A stretch of 64,000 nucleotides of DNA from Cenococcum geophilum 1.58. Its lineage: Eukaryota > Ascomycota > Dothideomycetes > Gloniales > Gloniaceae. The stretch's first letter is position 1; each line of letters begins with the position of its first letter. A model generated the notes under the pieces. The model searched no databases and was not told the DNA's origin. It saw nothing but the letters and a program-made list of their open reading frames with translations. The translations under genes were made by a program, and so were the position numbers. Location of the stretch: positions 1,434,432 to 1,498,431 of the forward strand of contig KV748189.1 in the NCBI GenBank assembly GCA_001692895.1. Reading direction: 5' to 3'. Positions 32,364 through 43,400 of the stretch are shown here, one piece after another.

Positions 32364-32930
32364 AATTAGATAGATGCGGGGTTCCAAGCAAGGAAATCAT
32401 TGAGATAGAGCAAAGCAAGAGGTATGCTGTGGCGGGTGTATAGACGCCCGAGAGTGCTGGTGGGTGAGCTAAGGAAGAGAGCGGGGCATTGCGAGGAGGC
32501 TGGGCGTGTGGTTTAATGGAGCGCCATTGGCCTAAGGCCCGTGGTTCATGGTTCGGCTATGTATCGTAATGATGCTTACGAGGGATAAATAACCATCAGT
32601 GGAAATATCGAGTCACTCGACGTTGCCACTCCTAGCAGGGAGGATGGCCGACCCGCTCCGGCCACACCCTTGTCAAGGAGGTACTTTTCGAGATTGAGGG
32701 ATAGAGAATGTAGAGTAAACGGGCAACTGGTTGGCTTAGGAACTCAAGTGTGGCGTGGTGGCGGTGAGGCACTACCGCCCGGCTGTTTAGCGTGGCGCAG
32801 TTGCTGAGTCAATTCAACCAGTTCTCGCGACTACCACCGCTCAACTTCACGATGCGGACCTTCCCATGGGACGATACACGGTTATGTCTACTGCGCAGCC
32901 TCCTTAAGAAAATAATTAGCATATTACGCG
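32364..32930 (-). promoter_or_regulatory. Upstream region of the NLR gene
   Basis: This non-RIPed stretch has no coding frame of note. On the gene strand a CCAAT box lies about 165 bases upstream of the ATG (ATTGG on the plus strand near 32527), and a TATA-like TCTATACA about 75 bases upstream (near 32438). Both are position-based guesses. A hairpin (GGCGGTGAGGCACTACCGCC, about 32761-32780) is also present. Confidence 0.4.
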
Positions 32931-33279
32931 GCCTCCAAGCTTCGTAGATATACCTTTAACGGCTCCCGCTAGCCGACTAGAAAATCTTCACCTGAGCTCC
33001 CAAACTTATTGCGCTTTTTAGAGATAATTGAAGCTTTAATAACACTAGTAGACAGAGTTTTAGCTAAATTGGTATAGCCGATATACAAATTTACGCTAAA
33101 TTTAGCTAATTTCGAGTTTTATATTATTAGAATTCTGTTTAACTTTTATAAATATATAAGCGCATTTTTAATATACTAAATATTATTTATAAACCACGTT
33201 CTAGACGACCTAAGCGTTAATTTAACCGAGCCTATAATTATAGTATATACCTTACATATAACAAATAATGTTATATCTA
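32931..33279. other. Transition to AT-rich DNA
   Basis: Composition falls back to AT-rich and no feature was recognised. It ends at the TA dinucleotide used by the MITE at 33280. Confidence 0.4.
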
Positions 33280-33493
33280 CGGAGGTGCGTTTCAAAAGTC
33301 TTCGCCGCCCCTTATTAGGCGGTCTTATGGGCGGTAGCCGCCCTAAGGTTGGTAGGGCAACGGGCTAGAAGCCGCCCAATAGCGCCTAAGGTCCCCCAGA
33401 ACCGGCTTAGAATGCGCCCAATTTTCGGCTATATACAGGCTCTTTAGGCTTAACCTAGGCAGGGCCGGCAAAGACTTTTGAAACGCACCTCCG
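33280..33493. mobile_element. 214-bp MITE with 23-bp inverted ends and TA target duplication
   Basis: The ends CGGAGGTGCGTTTCAAAAGT... and their reverse complement are flanked by TA at 33278-33279 and 33494-33495. This is the pattern of Tc1/mariner-type non-autonomous elements. The interior is GC-rich and unaffected by RIP, fitting its short length or young age. The open frame across it (33343-33597) has no domain and is not called. Confidence 0.9.
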
Positions 33494-33654
33494 TATTCTC
33501 TTTTATAATACTTAGGGTGAGTAGGGTGGTTTTGGATAATGTGAATAAGCGAGCATAAAATATCCTTTATCCAATAGAATATGCATAAATATCGCAATCG
33601 ATAAGGATAAAAGTGCCCTATGCGGAGCTTTTCTACCCCAACCAGGTAGAATTT

Positions 33655-33790
33655 GGTAGGTATTGCGGATATTGTAGATATTATGGATATTGCAGATATT
33701 GCGAATACCGTAGATATTGCGGATATTGTAGATATTGTAGATATTATAGATATTGCGGATATTACGGATATTGCGGATATCGCGGATATT
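33655..33790. repeat. 9-bp GGATATTGC minisatellite in hAT copy 1
   Basis: About 15 copies of a nonamer (GGATATTGC/AGATATTGT) lie between the inverted end and the transposase 3' end. The same array lies at 39237-39380 in copy 2. The open frame over it (33613-33858) is a Tyr/Cys/Arg artefact. Confidence 0.95.
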
Positions 33791-33859
33791 ATAGACCTTT
33801 CCCCCCTAACTATATAATAGCTAAATACTTAAAGAAAAATTACTTATTTCTCTTATAGT

Positions 33860-35960
33860 TCTTCTCTAATGCCAATTCTTTAAATACTTTATTTTCTTAA
33901 GAGTTTTAGGATCTATCTATATTCTCTTCTATAATACCATATAACGTTCTCCTAAAAAGACTCTTTCTAGCTCATCGCTTATTGCTAGAATTAAGAGAAT
34001 TTTAATTGCTATAAGCAAGAGCCATAGCCAGCGCTTTTATTGCTGTTCTTAAGACCACCACTAAAGTATAGTTATTAAAATCTTATACGGCGTCTCAGAG
34101 ATAAAGTCCTTATACTCGTCCTAACTTTTTAGTCGAAATATTATGCTATCAAAATCCTCGGTAATCTTATTAAACTTATTAAGGTCTTAAGCTAGAGCTA
34201 GAGCTAGCTTTTTATATAACGACATACTTTTAAGCGTAAAACTCCTATTCTAATATCTTTCCTAAAGCTCTTTAACGCTGTTAAGTATAGGCTTACGCCA
34301 CTCCTTCTTCCAAACCTGCTTAATATATCTTATATAACGGGCTAGATAAAGAATAAGTATAGCGGCGTAAAGGGGCAAGTTATCTATTTTATAGTAATAC
34401 CTATTAAAGGTATTCTAAGCATTTTTAATGCGCTTAGAGAACTCCTTATTAGATATATACTCCTTCTATTATATAATATTAGCTAAATTAGGAAATAGAG
34501 AGGGGAGATAAACTAACTTAGGATTTATTAAGGTGCTTAATTATAATATCTATTATAAAGAGTATATTCTTAAGCATTGCTTTATATCCCTAACATTTTA
34601 GGGTTACCTAGTAAAATATCTAAAGAAAACTTTTTATTATATAAAGCGCCTCCTAGTCCTTTAGACTAAGATAGTCCTTTTTAAGCGTATTAAGGTTACG
34701 CTTAGTATACGTATTAAGGGCAAACTTTTCCTAAATTGCTACGCTAAGCATAAAATACCAGCTATTCCATCTTATATAATTATTAAGCGGAATTCTTCTC
34801 CCTATAAGGCCTTTAAACTCCCTTATACGACTAGCTAAGCTATAGGTATATATAGTAATATTATAAAGCTTTCTAAGTACGCTAAGTTTCTAAAATATAT
34901 TACTTTTCTCTTTCTCCTCTTTTAGATTTAACTCTTTTCCTTCTTTATATAACTTAATATTATTAAAACTAATTAAGTTTTTAAAGAGGAAAGCCTATAT
35001 AGTAAAATTAAGAATATGGCCCTAATAGCGGATCCGTTAGTAGACGGGATTTTATTTAATTTCTTCTTTCTAAAAAAGCTAGTTACTTATTATATAACAA
35101 AGCTTATTATTTATAGTATAGTTATTAGATATAACGGCACCTAGCTTTTATATAATCCTATAGTCCTTAAGCACTAGAAGGAAAGTATTCTATTACTTAT
35201 CCCTATTATAAGAGGCTACTATATAAAGGCCAAGAAGAGCGTTTATAAGCTTTTTCTAGCTATTAATAAAATAGCCGCAAATTACGAGAAGAAGGTAATT
35301 ATTTAAAGAGGTCTAGATATTAACGGAGAGATAAATACTTATTAGTGTAGACTATAGCCTCTTTTATACGATATCCTTTTATAATAGCTATAAGTTATAG
35401 ATCTTTTTACTAACTACTAAATAGGCTATAGTTATATAGCGGTCTACTTTAGAATTAATTAACTATAGAAGAACATAGAACTCTAGCCACTTAACTATCC
35501 AAAATAGTAAGTTTTATATAATAATTAATATAATAAGGGCCTTATCGATAACTTCCTTATTTAGGACCACTTAGAGTACTTCTAAATCTAGCTCTTCTAT
35601 CTTATTTTAAGACGACGCTTTAAGGTAAAGGTCTTTTAATTAATCCTATATTGCTTCTTTCGTATAACTAGTTTTAGGCTTAACTATAATACTATACTTT
35701 AACGCTAAGTAGTTTCGGAAGTTAGAAGTTAACTATGTAGCGTATAACTCTATATAGTGTTTACAATAGAATAAAAGATAAGCTTTTTTATTTTGTACGG
35801 GCTCATTACTGCCTAGTAGACAGGTATGCTCCTATATTAAAAGGGCTAAGTAACCTCTTATATTTTTTTAATTTAGAGGTATTAATAGAGTTAAGAGCTT
35901 CTAATTCCACTTCTAAAGCCATATTTGTACGATAATAAGAAAGAAGAAGGCGACTGAAAA
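33860..35960 (-). pseudogene. hAT transposase relic, copy 1
   Basis: On the minus strand the C-terminal dimerisation (hATC) region can be read at about 34110-33880: ILAISDELERVF followed by an R-x-x-x-x-PKTLKK stretch, near the usual A-x-S-x-x-x-E-R-x-F-S pattern. Upstream lies a long RNase H-like domain with Lys-rich and Trp/Tyr-rich blocks. The BED-type N-terminus was not verified. Stops at Gln/Trp positions abound. It is a mirror-image partner of the relic in copy 2. Confidence 0.75.
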
Positions 35961-36015
35961 TTTATTTGGGGTATGCCAAGACTTATCGCGATAAGATTTA
36001 TCTAAAACCACCCTA

Positions 36016-36505
36016 AGGGTAGGACTAGAGAGCTATTACCTTAACCCTTTAGCTTCCTTATTTAACCGTATAATTAGCTATATATACTATAACTAGGACA
36101 GCTAAAAAGCGACAGAACTGTAAGCAAATTCTTATAACACGGATTTAAAACTATATACTAGCCGTTATAACTAGTAGCAGTGCTATTTATATATCGCCTA
36201 TACCTTATATAGCAATATAAATACTACTAGATATTTAGTAGTCTTCCTTATATTATCTACTAAGCGTAGCGCTAATAGTACGGCTACTTATAATGCCTAA
36301 ACCAGACTATTATTATAGATAACCTACGTAACCTACCGTGGCTACTAATAGCTAGGACACTATTAATTTAAGCATTAAAGGTAATATACTAACTAATAGC
36401 TCGCGTAACCTATTAATAAGCTTCTTAACTAAATGCTATAATTTTTACTACCAATTTAGCATGCATAAAGACGCCAGCGTTAAGCCATCTTTAATACTAA
36501 ATCTG
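36016..36505. other. Unassigned RIPed DNA between hAT copy 1 and chromovirus 3
   Basis: No domain was recognised. It ends at CTTAA (36506-36510), which is repeated at 57078-57082 as the target duplication of chromovirus 3. Confidence 0.4.
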
Positions 36506-36510
36506 CTTAA

Positions 36511-36930
36511 TATTACGGACGCTTTAAGTATAATATTACGACTACTAAGAGAGGAGTTGGAAGAAGCTAGTTAGTTAATTTAAGTACGGTCTAGAATGGA
36601 GCTGATAGAGCTATATAACGAGGAATAGTAATTAAGGTTATATAACGTAATCTATATAATTTATATAATTTATAAAATCTGTAATAGAGCAGATAAAGCA
36701 TATATACCTTATATATTAAGGGGATTTCTTAGGAGTACGGTTATGTATTTAAAAGACTACAGTCCTTACTTAGATAGTTCTCTCCTTTATAGTAAATCTT
36801 AGAATACAATTAGAGTTAATCTATTAGACAACTACTCCACTAGTTATTATTATATTATTAACTATTCTATACCTATATACCTAGCCTATTAATAAGTCTA
36901 CTATAGTTCCTACTATAAGGCTTCGTTATA
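36511..36930 (+). repeat. 5' LTR of chromovirus 3
   Basis: It starts TATTACGGACGC (TG altered to TA) and ends CGTTATA. It aligns with 55205-57077 once the insertion there is removed. About 420 bp. Confidence 0.9.
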
Positions 36931-37099
36931 CATTTATTACTAAGGTTATAGTAAAAAAAGTTAAATAATATACCACTAAAAGCACTAGCTATAACGCCGT
37001 TAATAGCAGGGTAGTTTTAGATAAATCTTATTGCGATAAGTCTTGGCATACCCCAAATAAATTTTCGTCGCCTTTTTCTTCTTTATTATTGTATAAAAT

Positions 37100-39170
37100 A
37101 TAGCTTTAGAAGTGGAATCAGAAGCTCTCGACTCTATTAATACCTCTAAATTAAAAAATATAAGAGGTCGCTTAGCTCTTTTAACATAGGAGTATACCTA
37201 TTTACTAAGCAGTAATAAGCCCATACAAAATAAAAAAGCCCATTTTTTATTCTATTATAAACGCTGCATAGAGTTATACGCTATATAGTCAACTTCTAAC
37301 TTCCGAAATTACTTAGCGTTAAAGTATAGTATTATAGTTAAGCCTAAAACTAGTTATATAAAAGAAGCAATATAGGATTAATTAAAAGACCTTTACCTTA
37401 AAGCGTCATCTTAAAACAAGATAGAAGAGCTAGATTTAGAAGTACTCTAAGTAGTCCTAAATAAGGAAGTTATTAACAAGGCCCTTATTACGTTAATTAT
37501 TATATAAAACTTACTATTTCGAATAGTTAAGTGGCTAAAGTTCTATATTCTTCTATAGTCAATTAATCCTAAAGTAGACGGCTATATAACTATAGCCTAT
37601 TTAGTAGTTAGTAAAAAGATTTATAACTTATAGCTATTATAAAAGGATATTATATAAAAGAGGCTGCAGTCTACACTAATAAGTATTTATCTCTCTATTA
37701 ATATCTAGACCTCTTTAAATAATTACCTTCTCCTTACGATTTATGGCTATTTTATTAATAGCTAGAAAAAGCTTATAAACGCTCTTTTTAGCCTTTATAC
37801 AGTAGCTTTTTATAGTGGGGATAAGTAATAAAATACTCTTCTTTTAGTGCTTAAGGACTATAGAATTATATAAAAGCTAGGTGCCGTTATATTTAATAAC
37901 TATACTATAAATAATAAGCTCTGTTATATAATAAGCAACTAGCTTCTCTAGGAAGAAGGAATTAAATAGAATCCTATCCACCAACGGATCCGCTATTAGG
38001 GTTATATTCTTAACCTTGCCGTATAAGCTTTCCTCTTTAAAAACTTAATTAGTCTTAATAATATTAAGTTATACAAAGAAGGAAAAGAGCTAAATCTAAA
38101 AGAGGAGAAAGAGAAGAGTAATTTATTTTAGAAACTTAACGTACTTAAAAAGCTTTATAATATTACTATATACACCCATAGCTTAGCTAGTTATATAAGG
38201 GAGTTTAAAAGTCTTATAGGGAGAAGAATTCTGCTTAATAATTGTATAAAATAGAATAGCTAGTATTTTATACTTAGCGTAGCAATTTAAAAAGAGTTTG
38301 CCCTTAATACGTATACTAAGCGTAACCTTAATACACTTAAAAAGGACTATCTTAGTCTAAAGGATTAGGAGGCGCTTTGTATAATAAAAAGCTTTCTTTA
38401 AATATTTTACTAGGCAACCCTAAAATGCTAGGGATATAAAGTAACGCTTAAGAATATACTTTTTATAATAAATATTATAATTAAGCACCTTAATAAATCC
38501 TAGGTTAGTTTATCTCCCCTCTTTATTTCCTAGCTAATATATAGAAGGAGTATATATCTAATAAGGAGTTCTCTAAACGCATTAAAAATGCTTAGAATAC
38601 CTTTAATAGGTATTACCATAAAACGGATAACTTGCCCCTTTACACCGCTATATTTATTCTTTATCTAGCCCATTATATAAGATATATTAAGTAGGTTTAA
38701 AAGAAGGAGTAGCGTAAGCCTATACTTAATAGCGTTAAAGAGCTTTAGGAAAGATATTAGAATAGAAGTTCTACGCCTAGAAGTATATTATTATATAAAA
38801 AGCTAGCTTTAGCTTAAGACCTTAACAAGTTTAATAAAATTACTAAGGATCTTAATAGTATAATGTTTTAACTAAAACGTTAGGATAAGTATAAGGACTT
38901 TATCTCTAAGACGCTATATAAGATTTTAATAACTGCACTTTAGTAGTAGTCTTAAGAACAGCAACGAAAACGCTAGCTACGGCTCTTGTTTATAGCAATT
39001 AAAATTCTCTTAATTCTAGCAATAAGTAATAAGCCAGAAAGAGTCTTTTTAGGAGGACGTTGTATAGTATTATAGGAGAGAATATAGGTAGATCCTAAAA
39101 CTCTTAAGAAAACAAAGTATTTAAAGAATTAGCATTAGAGAAGAACTATAAGAGAAATAGGTAATTTTTT
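37100..39170 (+). pseudogene. hAT transposase relic, copy 2
   Basis: The plus strand carries the same transposase as copy 1 in better shape. A block with KTDNLPLYTAIFILYLAHYIRYI lies near 38620-38690, typical of the hAT catalytic-insertion region, where fungal proteins have 'DDSPxYxAAxxLHPxxR'. The hATC domain follows at about 38990-39130 (ILAISNKPERVFLGGR, DPKTLKKTKYLKNQ). Transposase would bind the inverted ends and cut and paste the element. Frequent Gln/Trp to stop changes kill it. The start is undefined. Confidence 0.8.
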
Positions 39171-39236
39171 TTAAGTATATAGCTATTATATAGTTAGGGG
39201 GGAAAGGTAGATAGGGACCCTATAATACCTTACGCC

Positions 39237-39380
39237 TATCTATAATATCCGCAATATCCGCAGAATCCGCAATATCTGCGATATCCGCAATATCTGCAAT
39301 ATCTGCGATATCCGCAATATTTATAATATCTGCAATATCCGCAATATCCGTAATATCCGCAATATCTGCAATATCTGCTA
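39237..39380. repeat. 9-bp minisatellite in hAT copy 2
   Basis: Nonamers GCAATATCC/GCAATATCT, the reverse complement of the array at 33655-33790, about 16 units. Confidence 0.95.
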
Positions 39381-39541
39381 AATTCTGCTAGAATCGAGTC
39401 CTATTCTACCTGGTTAGGGTAGAAAAGCTCTATATAGGGCACTTTTATCCTTATCAATTGCGATATTTATATATATTCTATTGGATAAAGGATATTTTAT
39501 ACTCGCTTATTTGCATTATCTAAAACCACCCTAGTTAATAG

Positions 39542-39873
39542 TAGCAACTATATTAAGATTAGGTAATAATACTAGTATAGTAGAAGATACTAACTCTTAG
39601 CTAGTTACCGTTGGACAGCTATAGAAAATAGTTAATTAATTAATAGATAATAATAAGATACTTAAAGATAGGATTAGTGGGATCGGAGTAGCTAAGGTTA
39701 AGTTACCCTTAATTAAGCGATTTTTAGAAGAAAAATTAAAGCTTAAGGGATTCCTTATATAAATGCACTTTAAGGTTATATAAGAGGGAGTTAAACTAGG
39801 AACGCCTATAGATTAAGTCACCTATATAGAATTGTTCTTAACAGGGAGGGCACTTAAGTAGTTTAAATCTTAC
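39542..39873 (+). pseudogene. Gag relic of chromovirus 3, first segment
   Basis: A Gag-type helical stretch (VKLPLIKRFLEEKLKLKGFL at about 39700-39760, then TYIELFLTGRALKQF at about 39820-39865) stops where the copia element is inserted. The continuation is at 45946. In Ty3/gypsy elements this part makes the particle shell. RIP-type stops are fewer than in pol. Confidence 0.6.
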
Positions 39874-40080
39874 TGTTGGTTACACAGGGTGACTTACCAA
39901 TAATAACTACTCAAGTAGGTTACAGTAATGTTGGTTAATAAAGCTTTTTAATTGGAATAAGGAAGGGCGAGGAGCTTAAGGCTCCTCGCCACGCTAGTGC
40001 CGCGGCAATACGTGATGGCAACTTACCATCACGTGACAGCAGTTTGCCGTACGTGACGGCAAATTGCCTTATTCCTAATA
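39874..40080 (-). repeat. 3' LTR of the copia element (207 bp)
   Basis: It starts TGTTGGTTACACAGGG and ends ATTCCTAATA. It contains three ACGTGA-type motif copies, where the other LTR has one, making it 41 bp longer. It also holds an ACGTGATGG/CCATCACGT hairpin and a GGAGC/GCTCC hairpin. Confidence 0.92.
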
Positions 40081-40449
40081 CTGGCAACTCTTCTTTTATA
40101 GTTGCCCTCTATATATAAATACTGCTTAACTATTGTAATAAATATAGATCCTCCTTATTTACTATTGCTATTGTAATATAAGTCTCGCTATCCTAAAATT
40201 TGCCTCTTAGTACGTAGTGCTTTCTTGCTAAGGAGTTGTGGGTAGATATTGTGTTAGGGCCGTTAGGGCCGCTAAGGCGCTAGCTATAAGCGAGCTAATA
40301 GCGATTTTCTATACCGGGTATGGAAAATCCTAATTGGCTGGTTAAAATTAGGGTCTGTAGAGCGTTATACTCTTACTCCCTTTTAACCTAACTTTTAACT
40401 TGTACGCGTAAAGTATTTATGTTAATAAACGTTTCTAAAGCCTTATTTG

Positions 40450-43400
40450 GGTTTACCTTTGTTATTATATCTACTAGGTTATCTTAACCATTAATTTATT
40501 AAATCTTAAAGAGTTTTTGCCGTTTGTAGGATTAATAAAGTGCTATAATATCGATTATAAGGCGCTTCTCCTTTATAGTACTAAGCTTAACTAAGTACTT
40601 ATAGAGGGAGTATAAGTTAGTATATACGATTATAGGGATAATGGGAAGTTTGAGTTAATCTATAATTATCTTTAGGGTAGTTCCAATTGCAATTGCTATA
40701 TTAATTCCGCCAACTATTCCATATATCTCTAACGCTAGAACGCTTTAAGTAACGCGCTTACTCTTAGTTAAGCTTTAATAGATAAAATTACCATAGATTA
40801 TAAAGTTATTCTCTTTAGTAGATTCGTTTGTAATAATAATCTTATATCCTAGCTAAAAGCTAAAATCTTTATTATTTATAAACGATCCATTAATAAATAT
40901 AAAGAGCTTAGCGGTGGGAAGATTAACAGGCACGTAGAGTAGTCCCCGGTTAAGATGGTTTATTTACTAGAAGAGACGCTTATTTAGGGCAAGGATGTCA
41001 TCCTTAGTTAGTTCCTGGTGTTAAGTGGTAACAGAGAGATTAAATAAAGCCTTAGGTTAATAGATAGAAGCGATATAAGCTCCATAAGCGCGTTACTCTA
41101 CGTATCCTTGTTTTAGAGAATTAACGTTAATAACATTAATCTTCTTGCCTTAACCCTTCTGGCACAAAGCAATAGAATCCTTATTTAGGGAGAGGACACA
41201 TCTATTAAAGAGTAATAGTATTGTTAAATTAAGCTTTTCCTTTGGCTTTGCTATAAGATTTACCTTTACTAGCTTGTCTTCTTTAAGAGCTAAGAATCGG
41301 TTATCTCCTAAGATAATTATATCGTCGGTTTATATGCCGACGATTCCAAATAGAGTTCCTATAGTTATAATAAGGAAGCATAGATTGAATGTAGAAGTAG
41401 TTATTAAAAGCTTCTCTTTATGGTGCTTGCTGTAGGTAGCCCACCAGTGAGTTCCTACCTCTGCGATTCTATATAATGGCTTAAGCATAAGCATAATCAT
41501 ATTTTTGGAGTATTAGTGGCGAATTTACTCTAGAAGGTATGCTAATATTAAGCGCTAAAGGTACGTCTCTAATTAGGTGTAGGCCTGAGTGATATCTCGC
41601 AGATAGACTGCTATTCCATTCTTTATTAGGGAGGGAGCTAGTGCAATAATAACTTACTAACTGGCTCGTTAAATTATAGGAGATTGTATAAGAATTACCT
41701 CCTTACCATTGTTGTTGTAGCCTTAGATAATAAGCCTTAATTTCTTAAATAGGGCGTTAGTAGCTTTGCCTTTAATCTTGTTAACCATTCTTAATTTAAA
41801 GATGCAAACTTTATTGAACTTAGTAGGGTCATACTTCTTAAATTTAAAGACCCCTCTTATAATAAGACTATTAATCTCCTGCTTATTAGATGCTTAGAAA
41901 GGAGCTCTTAGAGTTATAATGCGACTTTTCTTTCGGAGCTATTTTACGAGTTTAAAGTTAGCCTTCTCCTTAGCTGTTATAAAGGCCATTAATAGCTTAA
42001 CTCTATTCTTAATAGCGGCAATAAATTGCTCTTCGAAATTAATAAGATATTAGTAATTTTGTAATCCCTTCGGGCGACCTCTACCGCGTTATGGTTGCAG
42101 CGTATCTACTACAATTATATTAGGATTGTGGTCGCCTTTTAGAGCACGTTAATCGTAGCTTTCCTTTAGGGTATCTTCTATAGTATCCTGCAAAGGCTTA
42201 GAACTGTTATCTTTATAGTAAGGCTTAATAACAGTTAAACGGAATTAAGTGGGTCTGTAAGGCATCTAAATAGTATAAGTTTAACTATTAATTATAATAA
42301 GTTAATATAGGCCTAACCATCCTCCTTTTTTACGCTATACGCGTACCTTAGACTAAAGTGGCAGATTAAGCGTAGTTAAGGTGTTTAGGCCATTTCTTAT
42401 TCCTAGTACGTTGTTGACCTAGCGTATAGCGTAGAGACGTCATACCTCCTTCGTTGCCTTGCGAATAGCCTCAGCTCATTACACGATAGAGGGAGATGGT
42501 AGAGAATTATTAGTTATTTAAGGGTAGGCGCCAAAGACTAGCAACGTAGGTACGAGTCCATCTAGGCTAGCGGAATTGTTAATAGCTTTAATAGCTATTT
42601 ATAAGGTAAGTTCTTCGCTAGCGTCCTCTAGTTCTAAAGAGATAATCTTATATGCGCGGCGTAATAGCGCGTGATATTATTTTACTTTTCCAACACTATT
42701 ATATACCTTAATAGGGACTTCCTTAACCTTAATTGCCATTGCCTTTATCTATTATTAAAACTCTATAGATAAGAAGTTCTTTCCTACGTTATAGACGATT
42801 TAATTAGGGGGTTTTAGGTAAACATTAATCTAGTATAATTAAAGGGTATCCTATATATTCCTAGCTGATATATCCTTTAAGAATTATGCGGCTTAGAAGG
42901 AGGTTAAGAAGTTAATAACTTGGAGTACTAGCTTGCCGCTAAGATATATAACGTCAATAATAATATAGAAGTTAAAGTTGTAGTTATCTTTAAGGGTGAA
43001 CTTAAATCGGCCAGGGGACTTCTAGTTTATTTAGCATTAATAGCAGTACTTTATAAGATGCTTAATTACCTTAACCTTAACTTTATGGCCTGCCTGCTAA
43101 AGAACCTTAAGTAATTAGTAAACGGATAGGTGGCTAAAACAATAGTGTAGTTAACGTAACTCTAACTTAGTTAAATGGCTCTAAGCAACACTCTTTTTTA
43201 GTTAATAAAGGAGTAACTAGGGGTGACCCTACTTGCGTATAACGGGCACCTAATTATCTCCCTGAATAAGTATATTCTTAAGGTTATTAAGCTTAACACC
43301 TAATTTGTCTATATCTCTAATGCAAAATAGAAACGGGGTGTTTATAGGAATGACGTAAAAGGTAATATACCCTAAGGGGGTTTAGACCCTAATTATGCTA

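Larger units (their letters stand above)
33522..36015 (-). mobile_element. hAT transposon copy 1
   Basis: The ends TAGGGTGGTTTTGGATAA and TTATCTAAAACCACCCTA form 18-bp inverted repeats with one mismatch. Flanking octamers AGGGTGAG and AGGGTAGG form an imperfect 8-bp target duplication. Length and content match copy 2 (37007-39533) in opposite orientation. It is heavily RIPed. Confidence 0.85.
36999..39541 (+). mobile_element. hAT transposon copy 2, with perfect 8-bp target duplication
   Basis: The element spans 37007-39533 between GTTAATAG repeats (36999-37006 and 39534-39541). The ends CAGGGTAGTTTTAGATAA and TTATCTAAAACCACCCTA match copy 1. It lies inside the leader of chromovirus 3, so it inserted after that element, and runs opposite to copy 1. 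Confidence 0.95.

Noticed and set aside
32520-32900. tRNA or other small RNA gene upstream of the NLR
   Set aside because: Only a GGCGGT/ACCGCC hairpin was seen; no A and B box or cloverleaf could be traced.
33613-33858. Tyr/Cys/Arg-rich 81-residue protein
   Set aside because: It is a translation of the 9-bp minisatellite in hAT copy 1.
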